The position numbers and the translations under genes were made by a program. This document shows, one piece after another, positions 1-5,644 of a stretch of DNA of 10,000 nt (positions within the stretch are counted from its first letter, which is position 1; each line of letters begins with the position of its first letter). The DNA is from Chrysomallon squamiferum (taxonomy: Eukaryota; Mollusca; Gastropoda; Neomphalida; Peltospiridae), in assembly GCA_012295275.1 (NCBI GenBank), contig CM022666.1, positions 1,988,616-1,998,615 of the forward strand, written 5' to 3'. A model generated the notes under the pieces. The model saw nothing but the letters and a program-made list of their open reading frames with translations, did no database searches and was not told the DNA's origin.

Positions 1-280
1 TATTTCGCAATAAGACCATTTATTGTTATGTAACGAACTGAATTGCCGTGGTACGAAGGTCCAGTAATATATATCATATTGTTTTTGTTTTGTTTTTTTT
101 TGTTTTTTTAACGTTAAGTTTTACGAGAGTAGAATGAAGGAAGATGAAGTTTGTGACATGAAGGTCAAAAAAGCCAAGTCTCAGTCTTTGTAAAATTTGA
201 TTTGTAGATTTGTTAACCTTAAAAGCGATTTCGTCTTCATCGTAATTGTCGTTATCAGCTGTTTCTTCTTATCATTGTCG
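1..280. other. AT-rich unique lead-in, no gene seen
   Basis: No frame here looks coding and I see no RNA gene. The stretch is ordinary AT-rich unique sequence with a T-rich low-complexity patch at 79-109, made of T runs broken by single G bases. It could be intronic or intergenic. Confidence 0.6.
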
Positions 281-287
281 TAACCAT

Positions 288-350
288 TGTTGTTATTATT
301 ATTATTATTATTTTCGTTGTTGTTATTATTTTGCTGCTGCTGCTGTTGCT
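288..350. repeat. Compound GTT/ATT/GCT microsatellite
   Basis: GTT units, then about seven ATT units, GTT again, then GCT/GTT units from 331. Translated on the minus strand it gives Gln and Asn runs, but the ORF ends are also low complexity, so I read it as a non-coding compound repeat rather than a polyQ/polyN domain. Confidence 0.9.
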
Positions 351-449
351 CTTTGTTATCAAGATGATCATCAGCTGTATTATCATAATCTTCATCTCTG
401 ATCAGCATCATCTTCATCATCATCATTATTACTAGATTTATTACTGTTA

Positions 450-453
<4 letters not shown>

Positions 454-487
<34 letters not shown>

Positions 488-536
488 GTTGTTGTTGTTG
501 TTGTTGTTGTTGTTGTTATTGTTATTGCTGCTGCTA
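454..536. repeat. Compound (ATT)n(GTT)n(GCT)n microsatellite
   Basis: About eleven ATT units (454-486), then about ten GTT units (488-519), a short GTTATT mix and three GCT units. The same ATT to GTT to GCT order occurs at 617-674, suggesting repeated point mutation of an original ATT array or a segmental duplication. Confidence 0.93.
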
Positions 537-556
537 TCCTTTGGGTGTATCATGAT

Positions 557-610
557 GATCATCATCTTCATTATTATCATCATTTTAATCTCAGATCATC
601 ATCTTCATTA
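557..610. repeat. 17-bp perfect direct repeat, period 37
   Basis: The 17-mer GATCATCATCTTCATTA occurs at 557-573 and again at 594-610. A related, imperfect copy lies near 398-420 in similar CAT/TCA-rich sequence. This looks like a small tandem duplication in CAT-type low-complexity DNA. Confidence 0.75.
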
Positions 611-616
611 AAATTA

Positions 617-674
617 ATATTATTATTATTATTGTTGTTGTTACTGTTGCTGTTGCTGCTGCTGCTGGTGTTGC
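617..674. repeat. Compound (ATT)n(GTT)n(GCT)n microsatellite
   Basis: ATT units, then GTT units, then GCT units with a GGT interruption. It repeats the unit order of 454-536 in the same orientation. Confidence 0.9.
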
Positions 675-1048
675 TTTGTCCTTGCTCTTGTTGTCATCAC
701 TATTATCTTCACATTCAACCCACTGGTCAGTTCTCTATCTACTTTTTGTAAATCGTCAAAGTAGCAGATCTCCCCCGACTACATCAAGTCTGCCGTCGTC
801 TGTCAGTCGTTTAGAAACAAAAAACTTCTCCCATTTCACTCTTTGTCTCAAGTTCATACTCCTCAGACGCAGATAATCGCATTCCTTATTAAACCAAGAG
901 AGAAGATTTGTTTGTTTGGTTTTTTTGAGGAAAAGAAAAAAAAAAAATGTCTTTGATAGTTTTTCGTAAGTCTGATCCGCTTATTATCAAATTTCTGTGT
1001 GGAGGTTTTAGTGCTGAACATTTTTGAAAAATAGTTTTATGGGGAAAA
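675..1048. other. Unique sequence, no convincing gene
   Basis: Mixed-composition DNA with more C and G at 755-870. A 23-residue minus-strand reading frame starting near 879 (beginning MRLSASEEYE) is open, but it lacks a clear donor and is too short to support. A G/T-rich patch at 905-930 is followed by an A run (about 937-948). If the minus-strand exon chain at 1049-2034 is real, this would be its 3' untranslated or downstream region; I saw no minus-strand AATAAA close to the proposed stop. Confidence 0.45.
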
Positions 1049-1150
1049 TTATTTTCTTTTCAGTTTCTGCTTTTGTGAGAAAGGTCCAAATTTGTGATTC
1101 GCTCGAATGCCAGAGGCAATGGAACTGTATTGTGAGAAATGTTGCACAGA
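1049..1150 (-). CDS. Possible 3' terminal coding exon, unrecognised
   Basis: Read on the minus strand, a T-rich tract ending in TTTCAG (1156-1151) is followed by 33 open codons, beginning SVQHFSQYSS and ending in the basic stretch QKQKLKRK, then TAA at 1051-1049. The frame starts in phase 0, matching the phase-0 end of the better exon at 1577-1738. The implied intron (1151-1576) contains the ATT array. Against it: no AATAAA seen just downstream, and the opposite strand is equally readable as a terminal exon over the same bases. I do not recognise the peptide. This is an inference from splice consensus and frame only. Confidence 0.22.
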   Translation of the reverse strand, partial: SVQHFSQYSSIASGIRANHKFGPFSQKQKLKRK

Positions 1151-1220
1151 CTGAAATGCCGTAAAATTGTTTTTCAAAATACGATCCATAAGAATAAATA
1201 TTGAATAGAATTTTATGTTT
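1064..1220 (+). CDS. Alternative plus-strand terminal exon, unrecognised
   Basis: A strong plus-strand 3' splice site (TTTTCTTTTCAG ending at 1063) is followed, in the frame starting at 1066, by 32 open codons including CDSLECQRQWNC and a stop at 1162-1164. An AATAAA lies at 1193-1198, 29 bases after the stop. That is a plausible short last exon with a compact 3' UTR. It competes with the minus-strand reading of the same bases; both cannot easily be right. No upstream plus-strand exon was found, since the bases to the left are repeat-rich or unconvincing. No family recognised. Confidence 0.2.
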
Positions 1221-1239
1221 CAGCTGTGCAGCACATACA

Positions 1240-1315
1240 TTTATTATTATTATTGTTGTTGTTGTTATTGTTATTATTATTATTATTATTATTGTTGTTA
1301 TTATTATTATTGTTA

Positions 1316-1350
<35 letters not shown>

Positions 1351-1389
1351 GTTATTATTAGTAGTAGTAGTGTTAGTATTATTATTATA
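1240..1389. repeat. Long interrupted (ATT/GTT)n microsatellite
   Basis: About 150 bp of ATT units with scattered GTT units, ending in AGT units and further ATT. Interruptions indicate an old array. The poly-Asn and poly-Ile reading frames here are products of the repeat. Confidence 0.95.
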
Positions 1390-1576
1390 AAACATTCTTC
1401 TGAAGTCTGTGACGAAATTCGATCCCTCTGACCACCACTCCAAAGCTTAACCTCTTTCGCTGGCTTGTTACAGATTTATATCAATAACAATTGATGGTGT
1501 CCAAATGTGAGGCACAATTCTGGTTCGTTTCAGTCGTGTGACAGAAAATATAATTATTTTGCTGATTATCACTTAC

Positions 1577-1738
1577 CGTCATCAAGTGCTTTACGAAGAA
1601 TCCCGAACGCGAGCCAATGAGAATCATACCTGGGATGAATGTCATCAGAGCGTGATTGAGTTTGTCCAATACATGTCGTCTGCTGGTAACAATCGGGCTT
1701 GATGAGGGGAAATGGACGAGCCCTAGACTTGCTCCGAT
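1577..1738 (-). CDS. Probable internal exon of unrecognised protein
   Basis: On the minus strand a T-rich tract ending in AATAG (1739-1740 is the AG) leads into 162 bases with near-balanced composition, followed by an excellent donor, GTAAGT at 1576-1571. In the frame starting at 1738 all 54 codons are open, phase 0 to phase 0; the peptide begins IGASLGLVHFPSSS, has a hydrophobic core ALMTFIPGMILIG and ends FFVKHLMT. The frame offset by two bases is also open and looks protein-like too (it includes HWLAFGILRKALDD), so the true frame is not settled. The first frame matches the phase of the candidate exons at 1981-2034 and 1049-1150. The island is clearly less AT-rich than its flanks, as expected of an exon. 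No domain or family recognised. Confidence 0.45.
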
Positions 1739-1750
1739 CTATTTTGAAAA

Positions 1751-1780
1751 TAAAATAAAATAATAATAATAATAATAATA
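1751..1780. repeat. (TAAAA)n/(TAA)n microsatellite
   Basis: Short TAAAA units pass into about seven TAA units. On the minus strand this T-rich run would form the far part of the pyrimidine-rich tract ahead of the acceptor at 1739. Confidence 0.9.
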
Positions 1781-1820
1781 CGTAGACTGAAATTTATTAC
1801 TTCCACTATCCCTTATACGA

Positions 1821-1848
1821 TATTTATTTATTTATTATTTATTTATTT
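1821..1848. repeat. (TTTA)n microsatellite
   Basis: Seven TTTA-type units with one TTA interruption. A plus-strand acceptor-like CAG follows at 1850-1852 (TTTATTTGCAG), but no coding frame continues after it. Confidence 0.85.
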
Positions 1849-1980
1849 GCAGCTTTATGGGACAGCTAAAAGACTTTTTTTTAAATATATATATAAATGA
1901 ATGGTTGGGTCATAGACTTGATTCTGAGCACTTTCCATGCAAGAAACTTTGGAACTGAGCTCTGTCGCTTACTAACTTAC

Positions 1981-2034
1981 TTCCATGACGTGAAAACGTA
2001 GATTTAGGTTTTTACTGCAGTATTCACTCGAAAG
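1981..2034 (-). CDS. Probable small internal exon, unrecognised protein
   Basis: On the minus strand a T-rich run (the TTTA array at 2042-2066 read in reverse) ends in GTTTTAG, then 54 bases run to a consensus donor GTAAGT at 1980-1975. Only one of three frames is open: 18 codons, LSSEYCSKNLNLRFHVME, phase 0 to phase 0. That phase joins cleanly to the first frame of the exon at 1577-1738 across a 242-bp intron (1739-1980) with GT and AG ends. The phase match between independently spotted exons is the main support. No family recognised. At 54 bases, chance remains possible. Confidence 0.4.
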
Positions 2035-2041
2035 CTAAAAC

Positions 2042-2066
2042 ATAAATAAATAAATAAATAAATAAA
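2042..2066. repeat. (TAAA)n microsatellite
   Basis: Six perfect TAAA-type units. Read on the minus strand it serves as the T-rich tract ahead of the acceptor at 2035. Confidence 0.92.
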
Positions 2067-2218
2067 CTCAAGCCTGAGAGTTACTCAATGATGAGTAACA
2101 GAAAAATAAGACTCATTTGTGGTTTGAATGTTAACCGCGTCCAATTCATGGAGTTTGAATTTATATTGCAACATTTAAATAATACCTTTTTAGATAATAA
2201 CCATTTTAAAGACACGGG

Positions 2219-2290
2219 CAATAACAATAATAAAACAAATAATAATAATAATAATAAACATCATCATCAACATCATCAACGTCATGACTA
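2219..2290. repeat. Compound (AAT)n(CAT)n microsatellite
   Basis: Imperfect AAT/AAC units followed by CAT/CAA units. It ends at an ATG that opens the plus-strand frame at 2284. Confidence 0.88.
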
Positions 2291-2490
2291 CCACAAATAA
2301 ATCAGGCTCCAGTCTAGGTGACTCCGGCAGACATTACGGCTGGGTCGCAGGACGAATTGTGTTTCGTGGCGCCCTCTACAGCAGCCAAACTGGAGTCCAG
2401 AAGCTGAAGAGGTTTTTAGCAAATTTAATTACGGAAGACCGTGTCGGCAATAATGCGTTGACAAATGAAAAACGAAGTTGTCGGGGTTAG
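2284..2490 (+). CDS. Open frame in GC-richer island, uncertain
   Basis: The 68-codon frame starts at ATG 2284 and ends TAG 2488-2490. After the first few Thr/Asn codons it is of normal complexity, with many C or G third bases, and includes HYGWVAGRIVFRGALYS and VQKLKRFLANLITEDRVG. This base use differs from the surrounding AT-rich DNA. There is no clear upstream promoter, splice donor or poly(A) signal, and I do not recognise the protein. It could be a real small exon, a remnant of a coding or repeat element, or a chance opening in a GC-richer regulatory island. A minus-strand frame over 2425-2586 overlaps it, so at most one is likely genuine. Confidence 0.22.
   Translation: MTTTNKSGSSLGDSGRHYGWVAGRIVFRGALYSSQTGVQKLKRFLANLITEDRVGNNALTNEKRSCRG
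2369..2382 (-). promoter_or_regulatory. CTCF-like binding site
   Basis: Read on the minus strand, GCTGTAGAGGGCGC matches 12 of 14 positions of the core CTCF consensus CCASYAGRKGGCRS, including every position from the fourth base on. CTCF is widely conserved in bilaterians. A single motif match without flank conservation or binding data is weak evidence. Confidence 0.3.
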
Positions 2491-2586
2491 ACTTTTGTCA
2501 AAACTCGGCGGGCTTATTAATGTAATAAGGTTTTTCCTCGATTCACGTCTGAAACAGATCTCGGTCTGTCGCGATAGGGGAGACAT
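2425..2586 (-). CDS. 53-codon minus-strand ORF, unrecognised
   Basis: Starts at ATG 2586-2584 with A at position -3, a fair animal start context, and runs 53 codons to TAA at 2427-2425. The peptide begins MSPLSRQTEICFRRESRK and is basic and Ser/Thr-rich near the start, with no signal peptide or obvious domain. It is on the same strand as the candidate exons at 1049-2034 and could be a first coding exon, but I found no good GT donor inside it. The overlapping plus-strand frame is a competing reading. Treat as hypothetical. Confidence 0.18.
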   Translation of the reverse strand: MSPLSRQTEICFRRESRKNLITLISPPSFDKSLTPTTSFFICQRIIADTVFRN

Positions 2587-2652
2587 TTTTAGAAATTTGT
2601 TGCAGTTTGTTTATATTATCCCAGAACAGGGGTGATTGATGTAGTCAGCTGA

Positions 2653-2653
<1 letters not shown>

Positions 2654-2690
<37 letters not shown>
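2654..2690. repeat. (GT)n microsatellite
   Basis: 37 bp of uninterrupted TG dinucleotide, likely polymorphic. The following 200 bases (2691-2890) are AT-rich unique DNA with no gene seen. Confidence 0.97.
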
Positions 2691-2692
<2 letters not shown>

Positions 2693-2894
2693 AGAAATTA
2701 ACTTATCTGACTTTAAGTCCGGGGTAGGAAAAATAAAAAAAATGCAAGACGTGAGAGAGAGTATTTTGAGTTATATTGTAAACCTACTAACGCTGATAGT
2801 GTTTTTTTTATTTCATGCTGTGTTGTCCGTAGATATATCCAGTTTTAATATATCCAGTGTCTTCGTAGGTCCATCTACAGAACACAACCCATAT

Positions 2895-2984
2895 AAAAAA
2901 AAAAAAAAAAAAAAATCCAACTACAACAACAACAACAATAATAATAATAATAATAAAAGGCAAAAAAAAAAAAAAAAAAAAAAA
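2895..2984. repeat. Two poly-A runs around (CAA)n(TAA)n
   Basis: An A run of about 21 (2895-2915), then CAA and TAA units (2922-2957), then a second A run of 23 (2962-2984). Two A tails this close could mark retroposon 3' ends, but I see no recognisable SINE or LINE body to the left. Confidence 0.88.
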
Positions 2985-3054
2985 TTAACAGCATTCAAAA
3001 AATAAACATTAAAAAAGCATTTATAAGCAATGTACGTCGCAACTGCTTGTCAAA

Positions 3055-3080
3055 TCTCGCGATGTCCATCAATCTCGCGT
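3055..3080. promoter_or_regulatory. Twin TCTCGCG motifs
   Basis: TCTCGCGA at 3055-3062 and TCTCGCGT at 3073-3080, each preceded by CAA or CAAA-type sequence and 18 bp apart. TCTCGCGAGA is a known palindromic promoter element bound by ZBTB33/Kaiso-type proteins in vertebrates; function here is inference. The surrounding 3030-3180 is richer in CG than its flanks. Confidence 0.25.
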
Positions 3081-3153
3081 GATTTCGGTCTCGATCTCAT
3101 TTTCGCCACGGTTCCATTTGATAAGGAACATCGACACCAAAGCATCGGCTTAC

Positions 3154-3181
3154 CTAAATCCTCCCAATGATTTATCAACGC
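3154..3181 (-). CDS. Possible 28-nt microexon
   Basis: On the minus strand a strong pyrimidine tract ending in TTTTCTAG (AG at 3183-3182) precedes 28 bases and then a donor GTAAGC at 3153-3148. Its first frame is open, ALINHWEDL plus one base. That phase fits only the alternative frame of the exon at 1577-1738 and not the frame shared with 1981-2034, so the two models conflict. Splice signals are good but the exon is tiny; no protein recognised. Confidence 0.2.
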
Positions 3182-3269
3182 CTAGAAAATAAAGGAAAAA
3201 AATATGCATCACTGCAAGATTGATGGGTACTCTATACATGTAGCTGAAAGCCATTAACTATGTTAAAGC

Positions 3270-3479
3270 TTGTGGAAAGATTTGATTAAATCTTTCTCCG
3301 TCCGAACACGTTACACGGGTCTGACGAGTTATCGACAATACCTGATGTCGGAACGAATTCCGATTACAGTTGCGATGATTTGTATTAAGTGGGAATCAAA
3401 ACTGATGACGTGTTATGTTAATCGTCTCCATGAACTATGTGTAATTATTTACGAATATGTAGAAGTTGGGGAATGTTAA
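3270..3479 (+). CDS. Weak plus-strand ORF with AATAAA at stop
   Basis: An open frame of normal amino acid composition runs to TAA 3477-3479; two overlapping AATAAA signals sit at 3478-3488. There is no ATG until the codon for Met in YLMSERIP, so an ATG-started product would be only 44 residues, and no convincing 3' splice site precedes the frame. The peptide has several Cys, Tyr and Arg residues, no recognised domain. Could be a chance opening or a decayed terminal exon. Confidence 0.15.
   Translation: MWKDLIKSFSVRTRYTGLTSYRQYLMSERIPITVAMICIKWESKLMTCYVNRLHELCVIIYEYVEVGEC
3275..3296. repeat. 22-bp perfect inverted repeat
   Basis: Arms GAAAGATTT and AAATCTTTC (9 bp each) flank GATT. Short enough to be chance in AT-rich DNA. 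Confidence 0.6.
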
Positions 3480-3571
3480 TAAAATAAATGTAGTTTCTTT
3501 TTGTCGAAGTGTTGTAGTTATAATTCTTTCGATCGAACAGAGTGGTATAATATAATCGATAGGTAGGTATA

Positions 3572-3574
<3 letters not shown>

Positions 3575-3612
<38 letters not shown>
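3575..3612. repeat. (GT)n microsatellite
   Basis: 38 bp of TG dinucleotide preceded by ATGTA units. Poly-Cys-Val frames over it are repeat artefacts. Confidence 0.97.
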
Positions 3613-3614
<2 letters not shown>

Positions 3615-3620
3615 ATATAT

Positions 3621-3699
3621 CATTATTATTATTATTCTTTTTATTATTATTATTACTATTATTATTATTGTTTATACATTACATTCTTCTTATTCTTCC

Positions 3700-3763
<64 letters not shown>

Positions 3764-3782
3764 GATTACTATTATTATTATA
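3621..3782. repeat. (ATT)n microsatellite, two blocks
   Basis: An interrupted ATT block (3621-3669), 30 bp of T-rich spacer, then about twenty near-perfect ATT units (3704-3763) with a GATTACT break and a degenerate tail. It abuts the fold-back element that starts near 3837. Confidence 0.95.
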
Positions 3783-3836
3783 TTTTATTTGTTATTACTA
3801 TTCTTATTAATATTTATATTAGTATTATTATATTTT

Positions 3837-4016
3837 TAATATATTGCAATTCGTGAATCTCGTGACAAAATAATAAAATTAAATTTTACTACGCAAATAT
3901 TTTTTGTCTAGGATCCGAGACAAAAAATATTTGCGTGGTAAACTTTTATTTTATTATTTTTTCTTCACGATCCTTGAAAAAATGTACAGAAGAGATTCAC
4001 GGTTTGCAATAAATTA
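3837..4016. mobile_element. Fold-back / MITE-like palindromic element
   Basis: Centred on GGATCC (3911-3916), the bases 3867-3913 pair with 3914-3960: 43 of 47 positions complementary, with no spacer. Further out, 3837-3861 and 3992-4016 form a second inverted pair matching at about 22 of 25 positions (outer termini TAATATATTGCAA and TTGCAATAAATTA). The right arm carries about 25 extra bases (near 3966-3991) that break symmetry. There is no ORF. The structure fits a non-autonomous fold-back transposon (MITE); a long hairpin RNA precursor is an alternative. Flanks are AT-rich, so a short TA or TTA target duplication cannot be identified with confidence. Confidence 0.6.
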
Positions 4017-4160
4017 TATTTTCCACTGTAACTATAACGATTAAGGTTCAGAAATTGAAAAGGAAATTCTGTTAATGAGTGAAACATTTTTTTGTTTTGT
4101 TCAAGTTTTTTTTCTTCTTTCAAAAGATAAAGGCGAAAATTTTCCTTTTGTTAGCATGAA
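4017..4160. other. AT-rich unique spacer
   Basis: No gene or clear motif seen; a T-rich patch lies at 4088-4122. Confidence 0.5.
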
Positions 4161-4187
4161 CTTCTTCTTCTTCCTCTTATGATTATG

Positions 4188-4286
<99 letters not shown>
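4188..4286. repeat. Long perfect (ATT)33 microsatellite
   Basis: 99 bp of uninterrupted ATT, the longest pure array in the window, preceded by CTT units (4161-4177) and two GATTAT units and followed by AGT/AGC units to about 4304. Purity suggests a young, unstable locus. Confidence 0.97.
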
Positions 4287-4310
4287 GGTAGTAGCAGTAG
4301 TAGCAATGTT

Positions 4311-4640
4311 GTTGTTTTGCTGCTAATATAGTATGTCTCATTCTATGTATCTCCTCTGATTTTCTCTCTTGTTCTTGTTATTACTGTTGTTGTTGTTGTT
4401 GTTGTTATTATTATTATTATTATTATTACTGTTATTGTAGTTGTTTTACTACAATATACATTTTGTGTCTCATTCTGCGTATATCCTATGTCTTTTTCTA
4501 TTATTATTGTTATTATTATTGTTATTATTGTTGTTATTATTGTTATTCTTCTTCTTCTTCTTCTTCTTCTTGTTGATGTTGTTTTGCTGCTAAAACCACC
4601 ACTGCAATGTGTACATGTCTCTGTTTATACATCTGTGTAA
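4311..4640. repeat. Three diverged copies of a ~130-bp unit
   Basis: GTTGTTTTRCTRC begins at 4311, 4440 and 4578. In copies one and two it is followed by TGTCTCATTCTRYGTATMTCCT (near 4334 and 4465); copy three has a looser match (TGTCTCTGTTTATACATCT). Copies are joined by GTT/ATT and, before copy three, CTT microsatellites (4385-4436, 4500-4572). This is a degenerate higher-order tandem repeat. Confidence 0.65.
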
Positions 4641-5004
4641 TAAGGAATACATTTTATTTTATAAATATTTGCTCTCCAGCTTGGACTACATTATTCTCAC
4701 GCTAGAGCTAGTTCCAGACACGCAATATGTCGTGTACATACAAAAAAAAAATCGTTACAAGTTTGTGTTTCGAATTTTCTAGCAGACGGTGAATTCTAAC
4801 TGTGTTGAGTTCTAGAAAGAGAGAGATTGTAAACTAATATTTTCAAACGTGAATTCTGGATTATCAGACATGTTTTACTGATATCTAGACAGAAACGACT
4901 GGACAGTGGTCGGTCTGTAATTAGTACGTACAAATCTTCGTCCTTCCTATACACCTTGTTGGACTATGTGTCCATTTAATTGAACGAATGATTTTGTTAA
5001 TAAT

Positions 5005-5005
<1 letters not shown>
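4641..5005. other. Unique sequence, no gene seen
   Basis: Mixed AT-rich DNA. A plus-strand acceptor-like TTTTCTAG near 4780 is not followed by a useful open frame. A short A run lies at 4741-4750. Confidence 0.5.
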
Positions 5006-5090
<85 letters not shown>

Positions 5091-5106
5091 CCTCCCTCCC
5101 TCCCTC
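5006..5106. repeat. (CT)n then (CCCT)n microsatellite
   Basis: About 81 bp of pure CT followed by five CCCT units. The minus strand is an (AG)n purine run, a potential H-DNA former and, in insects, a GAGA-factor-type target. A Ser-Leu frame across it is an artefact. Confidence 0.97.
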
Positions 5107-5319
5107 TGACTCATTCTACCTATCTATATCAATTTATCTATCTCACTGCTATATTTGTCTTTGTTATTACATCACTAACAATTACGCACGGTATTCTACC
5201 ATCATCAAGAAATTACACAGACCATTTCCCAACTTCACATCAAACACAACAAAAAAAAAAAAAATAAAAATAAATAACAGACTAAATGAAATAAAAGATA
5301 ACACACCTGCAAATATCAG
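5107..5319. other. AT-rich unique sequence with A run
   Basis: No gene seen. An A run at 5251-5264 continues as AT-rich TAAAA/TAAAT sequence. Confidence 0.5.
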
Positions 5320-5560
5320 GAATCGATCACGCAAACACTTGCGTAAATGAAATCTCGCGAGCAGAAAGCGCTTAATTCACCGCGTATTATTATTATTACA
5401 GGTGAACGTGTACTTTTCATCAGATAATAAAAATCGCGACTGCCGTGATTGAAACTGACACTCTGTCTGTCCACACACGACGGTGTCGGACAATGGTCAG
5501 CTGGAACTGTCTGTGATTGGTCAACAAACAAATGACATCGATTTCTGTCTTCTGTCCCAG
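5320..5560. promoter_or_regulatory. CG-rich promoter-like segment
   Basis: CG dinucleotides are much denser here than in the AT-rich flanks and continue to about 5860. TCTCGCGAG at 5353-5361 matches nine of ten bases of the Kaiso-type palindrome. On the minus strand GACCAATCA (5522-5514) fits the NF-Y CCAAT-box consensus RRCCAATSR exactly. No TATA box is evident. A 71-codon minus-strand frame here starts at a non-ATG codon and I do not support it as coding. Promoter role is inference from motifs and composition. Confidence 0.35.

Positions 5561-5563
<3 letters not shown>

Positions 5564-5596
<33 letters not shown>
5564..5596. repeat. Poly-T tract (T33)
   Basis: 33 consecutive T. On the minus strand it is an A33 tail that could end a retroposed copy lying to the right (5597 onward), or be a simple expanded homopolymer. 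Confidence 0.95.
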
Positions 5597-5603
5597 CGTT
5601 TAC

Positions 5604-5644
5604 CTGGCGAATGAATATGCCGAGCTGCAGTCGATTGCAGACAT
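5604..5644 (-). CDS. Possible first coding exon, weak
   Basis: On the minus strand ATG at 5644-5642 begins MSAIDCSSAYSFA and reaches a donor, CAG then GTAAAC at 5603-5598, after 41 bases. The start context is poor (T at -3). It lies in the CG-rich segment, as a first exon should, but no partner exon with a matching phase was found to the left, and a plus-strand frame overlaps it. Confidence 0.12.

Noticed and set aside
181-583. Minus-strand Asn/Gln-rich frames resembling polyN/polyQ proteins
   Set aside because: The runs are plain ATT/GTT/GCT microsatellites with low-complexity ends and no domain on either side.
2895-2984. SINE or LINE 3' tail
   Set aside because: No recognisable tRNA-like head, Pol III boxes or reverse transcriptase remnant to the left; kept only as a repeat.
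4988-5350. 120-codon Ser-Leu then Asn/Lys frame
   Set aside because: First part is (CT)n, second is AT-rich unique DNA with an A run; no splice or start evidence.
5316-5531. 71-codon minus-strand frame in the CG-rich segment
   Set aside because: Starts at a non-ATG codon, contains an Ile run from ATT units and overlaps better regulatory matches (CCAAT box).
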